From: an uncultured Acetobacteroides sp. | GTDB lineage: Bacteria; Bacteroidota; Bacteroidia; Bacteroidales; ZOR0009 | Direction: 5' to 3' | Assembly (NCBI RefSeq): GCF_963678165.1 | Contig: NZ_OY782755.1 | Coordinates: 4,077,501 to 4,141,500, forward strand | Length of the DNA: 64,000 nt | Part shown: positions 50,811-60,566 of the stretch, in pieces | How the letters are laid out: each line of letters opens with the position of its first letter | Numbering within the stretch: position 1 is the stretch's first letter | Position numbers and translations under genes: made by a program | Notes under the pieces: generated by a model | Databases searched by the model: none | What the model was told of the DNA's origin: nothing | The model's input: the letters and a program-made list of their open reading frames with translations, nothing else

Positions 50811-52304
50811 TTATAATACTAGGCGTTTAGCAATCTCCTGCACATCTGGGCTAATCAGGTCGGTTAGCCAGTAAGGCATCGTACCAATAAATACGATACC
50901 TGCTACAAGAAGGATAACTGCAAAACGTTCGTTCCATGTTGCATCGGTAAGCTGCTTAAACTCTACGTTCTTAATGGTTCCCCAAATGGCGAAGCCAACT
51001 GCGCGGAGGATATACACTGCGGTAACAACAATTGATGATGCAGCAAGAATGGTGGCAACCTTATAGAAGACACCTGCACGGGCCCACGATCCAACAAACA
51101 CGGTCATTTCCGATACGAAACCGCTAAATCCAGGAAGACCTAGCGAGCAAAGACCAGCAATGATGAATGCCGTACCAATGAATGGGATTTGGGTAAGGAT
51201 ACCGCCCAATTCGTCGGCCATACGGGTGTGAGTACGTTCGTAAATCATGCCAATGGCGGCAAAGAAGAGGGCTGTCATAATACCGTGCGATACCATTTGC
51301 ATTACAGCACCGGTCATTCCCACCTGGGTTACAACGGCAATACCAAGAACTACGAATCCACAGTGCGATACCGACGAGTATGCGTTCATATACTTAAGGT
51401 CGCGCTGCATAAGCGTTGCAAATGCACCGTAAAGGATGGCAATTGCAGCCAGCACGATAAAGATCCAAGAGTATTGAACCGCAGCACCAGGAAGTAGGTA
51501 GGTGGCAACGCGAAGTGCTCCATATCCACCCAACTTCATCGAGATACCTGCAAGGAACATCGAAGCAGCGGTAGGCGCCGACGAGTGACCATCGGGTGCC
51601 CAAGTATGGAATGGGAACATGGCGGTAAATACGCCAAACCCAATAAAGGTAAGCAGGTAGATAGGAATCTGAACCGCCAGTGGGAAGTTCATGGTTGCAA
51701 GAGTTTGCAGATCCCAGGTGTTGTTACCAAAGTACCATCCCGAAGCAAGGTATAAGCCAATCATTCCAAGGAATACAACTGCCGAACCTGCCATAAGCAT
51801 AAGAGCCAGCTTCATTGCGTTCTTTTCCTTGTTTCCAGTACCCCAAACGCCAATCAAAAGGTATTTAGGAATAACGGCAAGTTCCAGGAAGAAGAACATC
51901 ATAAATAGGTCGAGCGAAACGAAGAATCCGTATGCACCAACGCTTAGGAAGGTGAGCAGGAAGAAGAACATCTTAATTCGACTTTCGATCTTCCACGAAA
52001 TTAGCACGCCGGCAACCACTACCATAGAGGTAAGCATAATCATGGCAAGGCCAATTCCATCTACACCCATCGTGAAGTTGATGTGTAGCGGAGCAAACCA
52101 CGAAAAGGTTTGGGTAAAGAGCATCTGAGCCTTTTCGCCTGCAGCGCGTAGCGAAATGTAGTGAACGGTAAGCCATGAGGCAAACCCTAGTTGAATGATG
52201 CTACCTACTAGCGCAATTTGCTTGGTGGCGATACCCTTTTTGGGTACAAGCAGCAGCAGCGATGTTGCCAGTGGTATTAGTAGAAGGTATATTAACACGC
52301 TCAT
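50811..52304 (-). CDS. nuoM: NADH-quinone oxidoreductase subunit M
   Basis: The 497-residue antiporter-like subunit has about 14 TM helices. FFFLELAVIPKYLLIGVWG carries the essential glutamate of TM5; MFPFHTWAPDGHSSAPTAAS is the conserved discontinuous TM7 region; SVSHCGFVVLGI follows. It pumps protons in the membrane arm. It is separated from nuoL by only 2 bp. Confidence 0.96.
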   Translation of the reverse strand: MSVLIYLLLIPLATSLLLLVPKKGIATKQIALVGSIIQLGFASWLTVHYISLRAAGEKAQMLFTQTFSWFAPLHINFTMGVDGIGLAMIMLTSMVVVAGVLISWKIESRIKMFFFLLTFLSVGAYGFFVSLDLFMMFFFLELAVIPKYLLIGVWGTGNKEKNAMKLALMLMAGSAVVFLGMIGLYLASGWYFGNNTWDLQTLATMNFPLAVQIPIYLLTFIGFGVFTAMFPFHTWAPDGHSSAPTAASMFLAGISMKLGGYGALRVATYLLPGAAVQYSWIFIVLAAIAILYGAFATLMQRDLKYMNAYSSVSHCGFVVLGIAVVTQVGMTGAVMQMVSHGIMTALFFAAIGMIYERTHTRMADELGGILTQIPFIGTAFIIAGLCSLGLPGFSGFVSEMTVFVGSWARAGVFYKVATILAASSIVVTAVYILRAVGFAIWGTIKNVEFKQLTDATWNERFAVILLVAGIVFIGTMPYWLTDLISPDVQEIAKRLVL

Positions 52305-52306
52305 GG

Positions 52307-54238
52307 TTACAAGAATTTAAAGATTAGAAGTGCGGCAAGCACAATAATACCTCCAAGGAAGTACATGGTGTAGCCTTGTAGCTTACCCGACTGCATTTGC
52401 TTGATGCTGCCTGACAACTTCTCGGCAACAAGTCCCGATTGCTGAACAGCGCCATCAACAACGTTGCGGTCGAACCATGCAGCGGGATATCCGATAAGGC
52501 GGAAGATAATCTTCTTGGTTACGAAGAGGTAAATCTCATCGATATAGAACTTGTTGTATACCGTTTTGTAGATGCCGTTAAGCGATGCGGCAAGTTTGTC
52601 AGAACGATCGTTCTTCTTGAAGTAAAGCACGTAGGCAATAACGATACCGATAACAGCAATTGCTACTGGAAGTATCGAGAATCCAAGGTGAACTACTAGC
52701 TCGATTGGCTTACCATCAGCTGATACATATTCGCCAAATGGAATGAGTCCGGCAAATACGGCACCAAAAGCCAAGATGATAAGTGGGATTGTCATAAATC
52801 CAGCACCCTTCTCGTGGTTGTGGTGTTCGTCGGCAGGCTTACTCCAGAATATGTTGAAGTAAAGACGGAACATGTAGAATGCAGTAAGACCACTAGCAAA
52901 TACGCCTAGCACAAAGATGAGCTTGTCGGCTTGGTATGCTGAACTTAGGATGGCTTCCTTACTAAAGAACCCGGCAAATGGAGGAATACCTGCAATAGCC
53001 AAGCACGCGATAAGGAAGGTGATGTGGGTAATAGGAAGCATCTTGCGCAACCCGCCCATATCCTGCATATCGTTGCTGTGGATGGCATGGATTATCACAC
53101 CAGCACCCAAGAACAGTAGCGCCTTAAAGAACGCGTGGGTAAATAGGTGGAACATTGATGCGGTGAAACCTTCGCTCTGCTCTGCTCCCCAACCTGCAAC
53201 GCCAATGGCAAACATCATGTAGCCAATTTGCGATAGAGTAGAGAAGGCAAGCACGCGCTTGATGTCGTTCTGCGTTGTGGCGATGATTGCCGCAAACACT
53301 GCCGTAAATACACCAACGTAGGCAATGAAATGTAGTATTTCGGGTGCCGAGATGGAGTAGATAGGGAACAAACGGGCAACAAGGTAAACACCGGCAACAA
53401 CCATGGTAGCGGCGTGGATAAGTGCCGACACTGGAGTTGGACCTTCCATAGCATCGGGTAGCCAAATGTGTAATGGGAACATGGCCGACTTACCGGCTGC
53501 ACCTGCAAACACCAAAAGCATACCCCAAGAGAGCGACGAAAGTCCTAGGAAGGTGATTCCCTTCATTCCGAGCATCTGGATAGAACCGGTGGTGGTTAAG
53601 CGCTCTATAATGGTTGAGATGTTGAACGAATCAGCACCAAAACCAATAACCAGAATACCGATAAGGAAACCTAGGTCGGCAAAGCGGGTTACGATAAACG
53701 CCTTCTTGGCAGCGGCAATAGCCGACTGTTTGGTAAAGTAGAATCCGATAAGTAGGAACGATGATACCCCCACAAGCTCCCAGAAGATGTACATCTGGAA
53801 GATGTTGATCGAAAGTACCAATCCTAGCATCGAGAACGAGAAGAGCGATAGGTACGAGTAGTAGTTCTTGTAACGCTCTTCGCCATGCATGTACCCAACG
53901 CTGTAGATGTGTACCATCGACGAAACGGCGGTAACTACAACGAGCATCATCACCGAAATAGGATCGAGAATCGCTCCGAAGTTAATGCTCAACGAGCTGT
54001 TGAATACAAGCCATTGCGTGTTAAGCGCTATGTGAGGTAGGTAAACACCGTTTACCTTACCAAAATCGAAGAAGTACTGCTTCGCTATTACTAGCGAAAG
54101 TGCCAACGAGGCCAATATAGCAGTGGTGGCAATAATGCCGCCCATCTTTTGCCCCATATGCTTGCCCGAAAGGCCAATCACCACAAAGCTGAGTAGCGGA
54201 AGTAGCGGAATAAGTATTGCTGCAATATCCAAATTCAT
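52307..54238 (-). CDS. nuoL: NADH-quinone oxidoreductase subunit L
   Basis: The 643-residue distal antiporter-like subunit shows the typical FWELVGVSSFLLIGFYF, LHIWLPDAMEGPTPVSALIH and THAFFKALLFLGAG segments and a long C-terminal lateral helix region ending in a TM anchor. It lies next to nuoK (3 bp) as in most complex I operons. Confidence 0.96.
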   Translation of the reverse strand: MNLDIAAILIPLLPLLSFVVIGLSGKHMGQKMGGIIATTAILASLALSLVIAKQYFFDFGKVNGVYLPHIALNTQWLVFNSSLSINFGAILDPISVMMLVVVTAVSSMVHIYSVGYMHGEERYKNYYSYLSLFSFSMLGLVLSINIFQMYIFWELVGVSSFLLIGFYFTKQSAIAAAKKAFIVTRFADLGFLIGILVIGFGADSFNISTIIERLTTTGSIQMLGMKGITFLGLSSLSWGMLLVFAGAAGKSAMFPLHIWLPDAMEGPTPVSALIHAATMVVAGVYLVARLFPIYSISAPEILHFIAYVGVFTAVFAAIIATTQNDIKRVLAFSTLSQIGYMMFAIGVAGWGAEQSEGFTASMFHLFTHAFFKALLFLGAGVIIHAIHSNDMQDMGGLRKMLPITHITFLIACLAIAGIPPFAGFFSKEAILSSAYQADKLIFVLGVFASGLTAFYMFRLYFNIFWSKPADEHHNHEKGAGFMTIPLIILAFGAVFAGLIPFGEYVSADGKPIELVVHLGFSILPVAIAVIGIVIAYVLYFKKNDRSDKLAASLNGIYKTVYNKFYIDEIYLFVTKKIIFRLIGYPAAWFDRNVVDGAVQQSGLVAEKLSGSIKQMQSGKLQGYTMYFLGGIIVLAALLIFKFL

Positions 54239-54241
54239 AGC

Positions 54242-54556
54242 TTAGTGTTTTAGGGTATCAGCCTCATCCATGTCAACCGTATTAAACTTGCGGTAGAGGT
54301 TGATGATGATGGCGATAGCCACCGTAACCTCGGCTGCCGCAATGGCAATTACGAAAAGGGTGAAGAAAACCCCTTCGAGCTGATTAGGATATAGATACTT
54401 GTTAAACGCAATAAAGTTGATGTTAACGCTGTTGAGAATTAGCTCCACCGACATCAACATGGTAATCATGTTGCGACGGGTAAAGAAGCCAAAAATCCCG
54501 ATAAAGAACAGCAAGGTGCTAAGCACCAGAAAGTGTGTTATTGGAATTTGTTCCAT
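54242..54556 (-). CDS. nuoK: NADH-quinone oxidoreductase subunit K
   Basis: The 104-residue protein has three TM helices. MLMSVELILNSVNINFIAF carries the conserved TM2 glutamate, and FVIAIAAAEVTVAIAIIINL carries the TM3 glutamate of the proton path. It is 3 bp from nuoJ. Confidence 0.95.
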   Translation of the reverse strand: MEQIPITHFLVLSTLLFFIGIFGFFTRRNMITMLMSVELILNSVNINFIAFNKYLYPNQLEGVFFTLFVIAIAAAEVTVAIAIIINLYRKFNTVDMDEADTLKH

Positions 54557-54559
54557 TTC

Positions 54560-55072
54560 TTACTCCTTTTTATCTTTTATGGCGATGGCAATGCTACCAA
54601 CTAGCGCGGCAAGAAGCAGGAAGCTTATCACCTCGAAGAACAATGCGTAGCCGTGGTTTGTGTAGTCGAGCATTTGTATACCAATGGTCTTTACCGATGC
54701 ATCAACAGCTACCTGGCTGGTTTGTGGAAACGCATGTGTAAACAGCACGCCAAGGGTTAGCGCTAGGCCTGCTACACCAAGTAGTCCACCCCAAATAAGG
54801 TTGCTGCGTTTGCTCGCTGGCAACTTCTGTCCCGACTTGTGGGTAAGGAATATCGAGAAGATAATAAGTACAATAATACCTCCTACGTAGATAAGAATCT
54901 GGAGACCCGCAATAAATTCCATGCTCATTAGGAAGTAAAGTCCAGCAATGCTCACCATACAAAATAGCAGGTATATTGCCGAGCGGAATATCATTCGAGA
55001 AAACACAGTTAAGGCACCAAAAGCAACCGCCATTAGCGCCAAGATGTAAAATATTACGATTTCTGCGCTCAT
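54560..55072 (-). CDS. nuoJ: NADH-quinone oxidoreductase subunit J
   Basis: The 170-residue protein has five TM helices. QILIYVGGIIVLIIFSIFLT is the conserved TM3 region with the pi-bulge that couples quinone reduction to proton translocation. Its start overlaps the end of nuoI by 4 bp. Confidence 0.94.
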   Translation of the reverse strand: MSAEIVIFYILALMAVAFGALTVFSRMIFRSAIYLLFCMVSIAGLYFLMSMEFIAGLQILIYVGGIIVLIIFSIFLTHKSGQKLPASKRSNLIWGGLLGVAGLALTLGVLFTHAFPQTSQVAVDASVKTIGIQMLDYTNHGYALFFEVISFLLLAALVGSIAIAIKDKKE

Positions 55073-55548
55073 TTTACGGCTGGTTTAAGTTTTGAACCTG
55101 GTTTGTTGAGCACCTTGTTAAGTGTAGTACTCTTGTATGCGGCATGTTCGAAGGTATTTTCAAATTCGATGGCTTCGCTTGGGCATGCATCTACGCATAA
55201 TCCGCAGAAGGTGCAAAGACCCATGTGGTATTGCCACTTGTCTAGTACCTTTTTCTTCTTGCCGTCCTCCTGCTCTTCCATCGCAGATATAATCTTGATG
55301 GTTCCGTTGGGGCAGTTTATCTCACAAATGCCGCAGGCGGTACAAGCATGGAAGTTTTCAGCATCGTGCTTAAGCGTTAGATTCCCTTTAAAGCGACTAG
55401 GAATTACCAGCGTGTCGCGGTTTTCGGGATATGGCTGCACGAGCCACATCTTTGGGTGCGTACTGTAGTAGCCCGTAAGCTTCATTCCATTCCAAAGCGA
55501 ACGAATGGCAAGGAATATGGATTTATAAAAGTTAAATATGCGTCTCAT
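55069..55548 (-). CDS. nuoI: NADH-quinone oxidoreductase subunit I
   Basis: The 159-residue iron-sulfur protein has two [4Fe-4S] motifs, CTACGICEINCPNGTI and CTFCGLCVDACPSEAI, corresponding to clusters N6a and N6b, which pass electrons towards NuoB. It is located between nuoH and nuoJ. Confidence 0.95.
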   Translation of the reverse strand: MRRIFNFYKSIFLAIRSLWNGMKLTGYYSTHPKMWLVQPYPENRDTLVIPSRFKGNLTLKHDAENFHACTACGICEINCPNGTIKIISAMEEQEDGKKKKVLDKWQYHMGLCTFCGLCVDACPSEAIEFENTFEHAAYKSTTLNKVLNKPGSKLKPAVK

Positions 55549-55559
55549 TGTTGTACGGG

Positions 55560-56645
55560 TTATAGTAGCCAGTTCATAAGCGTAATTACAGCAGCAACTA
55601 TCATGTTGATGATGCTAACAGGTAGCAGATACTTCCACTCTAGTTTTAGCAGCTGGTCGATGCGGAGACGAGGGAATGTCCAGCGGAACCACATAAATAG
55701 AATAATGAATCCGAGAGTTTTCCCGAAGAACCAAACTACACCTGGAATGAAATCCATCACATGGTTGAACCCATCAAGCCCAGGAATATGGAATGGCATC
55801 CATCCCCCAAGGAATACGGTTGTGGCCAACATCGAGGTTACGAACATGTTGCTGTAGTCCGAAAGGAAGAACATGGCGAACCTCATACCTGAATACTCGG
55901 TATGGAATCCTGCCGTTAGCTCTTGTTCAGCCTCAGCAAGGTCGAATGGGGTACGGTTCAGCTCGGCAGTACTTGCAATGATGTACACCACAAATGCTAC
56001 GATTGCAGGAATATGCCCCTTGAAGATCCACCAAAGATCGCCTTGGCTCGCTATGATATCGTTTACGCTAAGGCTACCCGTCATAAGTACAATGGTAATC
56101 AGCGAAAGACCAGCTGACAGCTCGTAGCTCACAATCTGAGCACCGCAGCGCATTGCACCAAGCAGCGAATACTTATTGTTCGAAGCCCAACCTGCCATCA
56201 GAATACCAATAACAGCTAGCGAGCTGATGGATGAAACGTAGAATACCCCAATGTTGATGTCCCAGAACTGAACGCCTGGAGCATACGCCATGGGTAGAAG
56301 AGCCATAAAGCTAACTACGGTAACAATGTATGGAGCAATGGAAAACATCAGTTTATCCGCACTCTTTGGCATAAGAACCTCCTTCGAGAATAGCTTAAGC
56401 ACATCGGCAAAAAGCTGAAGGGTTCCCCATTTACCTACACGGTTTGGACCGTAGCGTAGCTGCATAAAACCAGCTATCTTACGCTCGGCGTAAACCTGTA
56501 TGATAGCCATAATTAATATCAAACAAATAATGGCCAATCCTCCCATAACCAACTCAGCGGCAAACGCGAGGTTGGGACTTAGGACTTGGTTGAGCCAAGT
56601 ATCTATCGAATGGATGATATCAGCTAGTGTGATTGTTAGTAACAT
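55560..56645 (-). CDS. nuoH: NADH-quinone oxidoreductase subunit H
   Basis: The 361-residue membrane protein has eight TM helices. It contains ERKIAGFMQLRYGPNRVGKW, the loop at the quinone entry, and NRTPFDLAEAEQELTAGFHT, the conserved acidic loop. It couples the hydrophilic arm with the membrane arm. Confidence 0.96.
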   Translation of the reverse strand: MLLTITLADIIHSIDTWLNQVLSPNLAFAAELVMGGLAIICLILIMAIIQVYAERKIAGFMQLRYGPNRVGKWGTLQLFADVLKLFSKEVLMPKSADKLMFSIAPYIVTVVSFMALLPMAYAPGVQFWDINIGVFYVSSISSLAVIGILMAGWASNNKYSLLGAMRCGAQIVSYELSAGLSLITIVLMTGSLSVNDIIASQGDLWWIFKGHIPAIVAFVVYIIASTAELNRTPFDLAEAEQELTAGFHTEYSGMRFAMFFLSDYSNMFVTSMLATTVFLGGWMPFHIPGLDGFNHVMDFIPGVVWFFGKTLGFIILFMWFRWTFPRLRIDQLLKLEWKYLLPVSIINMIVAAVITLMNWLL

Positions 56646-56656
56646 CGTTGTATAGA

Positions 56657-57781
56657 TTACCTGTCAATATCTGGGATAATTAAGTCGAGCGTTGCCATGA
56701 TAGCAATCATATCACCAATCTTTTGGCCAATAAACATCGAACGCAATGCGCTCAAATTGGCAAAGTTTGGAGTACGGTACTTTAAGCGGTAAGGCTTAGC
56801 ACCACCATCGCTCACCAAGTATACGCCTAGTTCACCACGAGCAGTTTCTACACGTTGGTAGTATTCGCCCTCTGGAACTTTAGGTACACCCTTCAGCTTC
56901 TCGCGATATGGACCGGATGGAATGTTGTCGATTAGCTGCTCGATGATGTGAACGGACTGAACCATCTCGTCCATGCGAACCATGTAACGATCCCAGCAAT
57001 CTCCACCGTTGTAGATAATCTCGTCGAACTGAAGTTTTTCGTAGCCATCGTAAGGGAAACGTTTACGAACATCGCACGCCAAACCCGATGCACGTGCCAC
57101 TGGACCACATGCGCCAAAGTTGATAGCATCTTCTATGCTTAGCTTGCCAATGTTCTTTAGGCGGCTTTGCACAATTACGTTACCTGTAAATAGCTGGTGA
57201 AACTCTGGAAGGTTCTTCTTGAATTGGGCAATCCACTTCTTAACGTCTGCTACGAAGTTGGGGTGAAGGTCCTGAAGCACGCCGCCAGGAGTAATGTAGC
57301 TCATGGCAAGACGATTCCCAGTAGTTTCTTCAAAAATTTCGAGGATAGTTTCGCGCTCACGGAATCCAAGGAAGTAGGGTGTGTATGCACCCATATCCAA
57401 ACCTATACTGGCATAGAATATTTGGTGCGATGCAAGGCGCTGCAGCTCTGCCATAATAATACGAATGGCTTTTGCACGTTCAGGCACCTCAATTTGCATA
57501 CCCTTTTCAACGGCAAGCGAAACAGCTTGGTTGTTAATGTGAGCGGAGAGGTAGTCCATTCGGCTGGTCAGGTGAATGCATTGCTTATAGGTAAGCGCTT
57601 CATTCATCTTTTCGATACCGCGGTGGATATATCCCAAGTTTGGCTCAACATCAATTACTGTTTCGCCATTGAGTCTCATTTTAAGGTGAAGCACACCGTG
57701 TGTAGAGGGGTGCTGTGGACCAACGTTGATGACAAAGCTTTGCTCGTCCTCAGACTCTGAAAAGTTTTTAACAATTTCCAT
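56657..57781 (-). CDS. nuoD: NADH-quinone oxidoreductase subunit D
   Basis: The 374-residue hydrophilic subunit is related to the large subunit of NiFe hydrogenase. GPQHPSTHGVLHLKMRLNGE forms the quinone site with the conserved histidine, and GYIHRGIEK and TSRMDYLSAH follow. Here it is separate from nuoC, unlike the fused NuoCD of some Bacteroidota and of enterobacteria. Confidence 0.96.
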   Translation of the reverse strand: MEIVKNFSESEDEQSFVINVGPQHPSTHGVLHLKMRLNGETVIDVEPNLGYIHRGIEKMNEALTYKQCIHLTSRMDYLSAHINNQAVSLAVEKGMQIEVPERAKAIRIIMAELQRLASHQIFYASIGLDMGAYTPYFLGFRERETILEIFEETTGNRLAMSYITPGGVLQDLHPNFVADVKKWIAQFKKNLPEFHQLFTGNVIVQSRLKNIGKLSIEDAINFGACGPVARASGLACDVRKRFPYDGYEKLQFDEIIYNGGDCWDRYMVRMDEMVQSVHIIEQLIDNIPSGPYREKLKGVPKVPEGEYYQRVETARGELGVYLVSDGGAKPYRLKYRTPNFANLSALRSMFIGQKIGDMIAIMATLDLIIPDIDR

Positions 57782-57785
57782 AGGA

Positions 57786-58241
57786 TTACAGCGATATCAT
57801 ATTTTCGTCAGTATAATCTTTGCGTAGTGGATACCCTGGCCAATCCTCTCCAAGGATAAAACGGCGAAGGTATGGATGTCCCTTAAAACGAATGCCGAAT
57901 AGGTCGTACATCTCATTCTCAAAGAACTCGGCTCCAGCCCAAAGCGAAGCAGCAGAGTCAATCTCTGCATTGTCACGGTCTGCAAGTTTTACCTTAACTA
58001 CCATTTCGTGCTTAAGAGAGTAGGAGTGTAAATGGTAAACGACTTCAAAGTAAGTTTTACGATCTACGGCTGTTTGGCACATTAGGAAGTTAAGCTGTGT
58101 AGCCTCATCATCTTTCAGACGAGTAAGCACGCTTGTGATATCTTCCTTAGAAACCCATAGTAGTGGAAAATCAAAAGTTTCCTCTACAGTGCACTGTGGA
58201 AACGTATTGGTAAGGTAGCCTTTCAATTCTTCTCTACTCAT
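57786..58241 (-). CDS. nuoC: NADH-quinone oxidoreductase subunit C
   Basis: The start was set at the ATG at 58241 ([10 protein letters not shown]), because the longer frame from 58268 lies fully inside the end of nuoB. The 151-residue hydrophilic subunit shows the 30-kDa subunit signature [20 protein letters not shown] and [16 protein letters not shown]. It overlaps nuoB by 8 bp, so translational coupling is likely. Confidence 0.94.
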   Translation of the reverse strand: MSREELKGYLTNTFPQCTVEETFDFPLLWVSKEDITSVLTRLKDDEATQLNFLMCQTAVDRKTYFEVVYHLHSYSLKHEMVVKVKLADRDNAEIDSAASLWAGAEFFENEMYDLFGIRFKGHPYLRRFILGEDWPGYPLRKDYTDENMISL

Positions 58242-58782
58242 CTTCCTGTTCCTTTTTGGGTTTATCAATAATGTAGGCTCTACCCTTCTTGATCTTAGCC
58301 TGTAGGGCCATCATTCCCTCTATAAGAGCTTCGGGGCGTGGTGGACATCCTGGAATATAAACATCAACAGGAATTACATTTTCAACTCCCTTTACAACCG
58401 AGTAAGAGTTGTAGAAGAATGGACCACCAGTTATGGTACAAGAACCCATAGCAATTACATACTTGGGCTCTGCCATTTGATCATAAAGTCTCTTTAGAAC
58501 GGGTGCCATCTTGTAGGTGATGGTTCCTGCAACAAGAATAAGGTCTGCCTGACGAGGTGAGTAGCGAGCTACCTCAAAACCGAAACGAGACCAGTCGTAC
58601 TTAGCAGATGCTGCCGACATCATTTCAATTGCACAACAACTTGTACCAAAGCCGAGCGGCCAGAGCGAGTTGCTGCGGGCCCAGTTGAATAATTTGTCAA
58701 CTGTAGTAACCAAAAAGTTAGTGTTTCCTGTTTCGTCGGAATAAATTTCTCCAGGGAAATCAGGTTTCTGAGTTAAATCCAT
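58234..58782 (-). CDS. nuoB: NADH-quinone oxidoreductase subunit B
   Basis: The 182-residue subunit carries cluster N2, the last electron carrier before quinone. Ligands are the tandem cysteines of [12 protein letters not shown], the cysteine of [11 protein letters not shown] and that of [12 protein letters not shown]. It overlaps nuoA by 10 bp. Confidence 0.96.
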   Translation of the reverse strand: MDLTQKPDFPGEIYSDETGNTNFLVTTVDKLFNWARSNSLWPLGFGTSCCAIEMMSAASAKYDWSRFGFEVARYSPRQADLILVAGTITYKMAPVLKRLYDQMAEPKYVIAMGSCTITGGPFFYNSYSVVKGVENVIPVDVYIPGCPPRPEALIEGMMALQAKIKKGRAYIIDKPKKEQEDE

Positions 58783-59123
58783 TGTAGCGCTTTCTTTTTA
58801 TAGGCATACAGCAGCCCAAGGAACAATACGAGCACAAAAAATAGCATCTCAACGAGTGCTGCAATGCCTACAACCTTAAAAGCCGCAGCCCAAGGATACA
58901 TAAAGGCAATCTCGACATCGAAGAGCAAAAAGACAAGGGCAAAGAGGTAGTAGCCAACATGGAATTGAACCCATGTGACACCCTCGGTTTGGACTCCGCA
59001 TTCGTAAACTTCACCCTTTAAAGGGTTCGTTTTTTTAACCGACATTGCTTTACCCAGCCCAATAGCCAATGTCGCGAAAAATAATCCGCAGAGCATTAGC
59101 AAAAGGAGCGATACACTTCCCAT
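58773..59123 (-). CDS. nuoA: NADH-quinone oxidoreductase subunit A
   Basis: The 116-residue membrane protein has three TM helices. YECGVQTEG carries the conserved cysteine loop at the quinone site, and [15 protein letters not shown] is the second signature. It is the first gene of the operon nuoABCDHIJKLMN; nuoE, nuoF and nuoG are absent. Confidence 0.95.
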   Translation of the reverse strand: MGSVSLLLLMLCGLFFATLAIGLGKAMSVKKTNPLKGEVYECGVQTEGVTWVQFHVGYYLFALVFLLFDVEIAFMYPWAAAFKVVGIAALVEMLFFVLVLFLGLLYAYKKKALQWI

Positions 59124-59334
59124 ATATAAGCCTTATTATAGTGTTGAAATTATTGTGCAAAACCTATTGATCCGCTTCCCAAGCTCCTTGTAGCATTCTT
59201 ACAAGTTAAACCGCTGATAATAACTTGTTTTAATTGCATTCAAAGAGGTAAAAAAATGGTATAACCCAACAGCACTGCTCACATTAGCATAGGGTGGTGA
59301 TTCGTAATAAGGTCTTGACTTTTTACAATCGGCG

Positions 59335-59364
59335 CAAAATTAGATGGTTTATTCTGTTTTGCAA
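59335..59364 (-). promoter_or_regulatory. Bacteroidota-type promoter of the nuo operon
   Basis: On the minus strand TTG (59362-59364), 19 bases and TAATTTTG (59335-59342) match the primary sigma consensus TTG-N19-TAnnTTTG. The leader to nuoA would be about 205 nt long, unusually long, and could hold further control. Confidence 0.65.
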
Positions 59365-59502
59365 TACATTAATATGCTTTATTTTAGCCATAATATATTC
59401 ACGATTTAACGCTTATTTGTTTGGCAAAAGGTATGATTGAATGATAGATAATATTGTTATTTAAATAACATAATTAAATGGTTAACATTATATCAAACTT
59501 GT

Positions 59503-59510
59503 TAACTTTG
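59503..59510 (+). promoter_or_regulatory. candidate -7 element
   Basis: TAACTTTG matches TAnnTTTG on the plus strand, in an AT-rich stretch 126 bp before a short open frame at 59636. No TTG with normal spacing is seen. Confidence 0.3.
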
Positions 59511-59635
59511 CGTGTTGTGATAATTCAACAGACTAGGAGTCAATGGTTTTTAAAATAACTAGTGGCTGTGCAAATTTGTGAACAAAGTAGAATGACTCGT
59601 TACCATTTGTAGCATATGACTTAAAGGGGTAAAAA

Positions 59636-59800
59636 ATGGCTCTATACGTTTTAGATGGAAAAGTCCTAACTCCAGCTCAGAATTCAACTGTTTCGCGGTT
59701 ATAGGCTCATGGTGATAATTTCCCCATATTGCAAATGGGGTTATACGAATTCAATCCTTCTCGGATTACTGCTCAGTTTCCATTGAGCGATCTTAATTAA
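59636..59800 (+). pseudogene. short frame with internal TAG, unknown
   Basis: ATG at 59636 opens a frame of 22 codons (MALYVLDGKVLTPAQNSTVS) ending at TAG (59702-59704), after which the same frame continues 31 codons (AHGDNFPILQMGLYEFNPSR) to TAA. The composition looks protein-like, but no family is recognised; it could be a remnant of a lost gene or chance. A CCCCATATTGCAAATGGGG hairpin lies inside. No gene was found in the rest of 59124-60066; an 84-codon minus frame at 59814-60068 is not supported. Confidence 0.25.
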
Positions 59801-60066
59801 GATAAAATAGAGCCTAGCAACTATTACAGCGAATAGAATCCATAAAGACCTGAGCATGAATCGCCCGAGTGAAAATTAATGGAGTGAGCAGAAGGTGGTA
59901 AACAACCTCAAAGTGTTTGAATATATTCACTGACAAGCGGCCATAACTAGCGCCCCCCAACTCATTATAGATCCCAAAAAGAGTTTGTCTATAAAAAAGT
60001 CCGCCCATCATCTGAAAAATGGAATACTTGAATTCGTTTTCAGACAGGGATGGGAATAAAAAAGGC

Positions 60067-60103
60067 AAAAAAAGAGGCTGCCCAATGTTTTTTTGGACAG
60101 CCC
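60067..60103 (-). terminator. rho-independent terminator of the exbB-exbD genes
   Basis: On the minus strand GGCTGTCCA ... TGGGCAGCC (9 bp with one wobble) is followed by TCTTTTTTTGCC. It lies about 38 bp after the exbD stop codon. Confidence 0.8.
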
Positions 60104-60140
60104 CCTTTTTGAATGTAAGCAGATAAAAATCCTTGAGTTC

Positions 60141-60545
60141 TTAATTTTTAAGCGCCGATAGCACTACCTTGACTTTTAACTTATTGCCAATTCCAACTAT
60201 ATCTACCACATTTTGAAGTGGAATCGAGTTGTCCGCTCTAAGGATAACTGTAAGATTTACTTTCTTATCGGTTAATTCACTTTGGAGTTGAGATTCAATT
60301 TCTTGAAATGAAATAGGTTTGTCGTTGTAGTAGTACTGCAAATCCTTTGTTATGCTAATGTTTATGTTCTTTTCTGCCGTAATCTGTTCAGCATATTGCG
60401 TTTTTGGTAGCAACAACTTAATAACAGAAGGATTAACCAGCGTGGAAATAATCAAGAAAAATAGCAGGAGGAAGAACATAATATCGCTAAGCGATGCGGT
60501 GTAAACATCTACAGCGTTACCACGTTTACTTCTTTCAACTTTCAT
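60141..60545 (-). CDS. exbD: ExbD/TolR-family biopolymer transport protein
   Basis: The 134-residue protein has one TM helix (about 20-40, ASLSDIMFFLLLFFLIISTL) with the conserved aspartate (SDIMF) needed for proton use, and a periplasmic domain (VILRADNSIPLQNVVDIV). With ExbB it powers TonB- or Tol-type energy transfer across the envelope. It is 21 bp behind exbB. Confidence 0.9.
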   Translation of the reverse strand: MKVERSKRGNAVDVYTASLSDIMFFLLLFFLIISTLVNPSVIKLLLPKTQYAEQITAEKNINISITKDLQYYYNDKPISFQEIESQLQSELTDKKVNLTVILRADNSIPLQNVVDIVGIGNKLKVKVVLSALKN

Positions 60546-60566
60546 TATATAAAATTTTTCGTTTAG

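Noticed and set aside
51189..51497. Plus-strand frames inside the nuo genes
   Set aside because: They are antisense shadows of well-conserved complex I subunits.
59814..60068. Minus-strand frame of 84 codons (FKYSIFQMMGGLFYRQTLFG)
   Set aside because: No recognisable domain and it runs up to the exbD terminator; could be an old transposase fragment but this cannot be supported.
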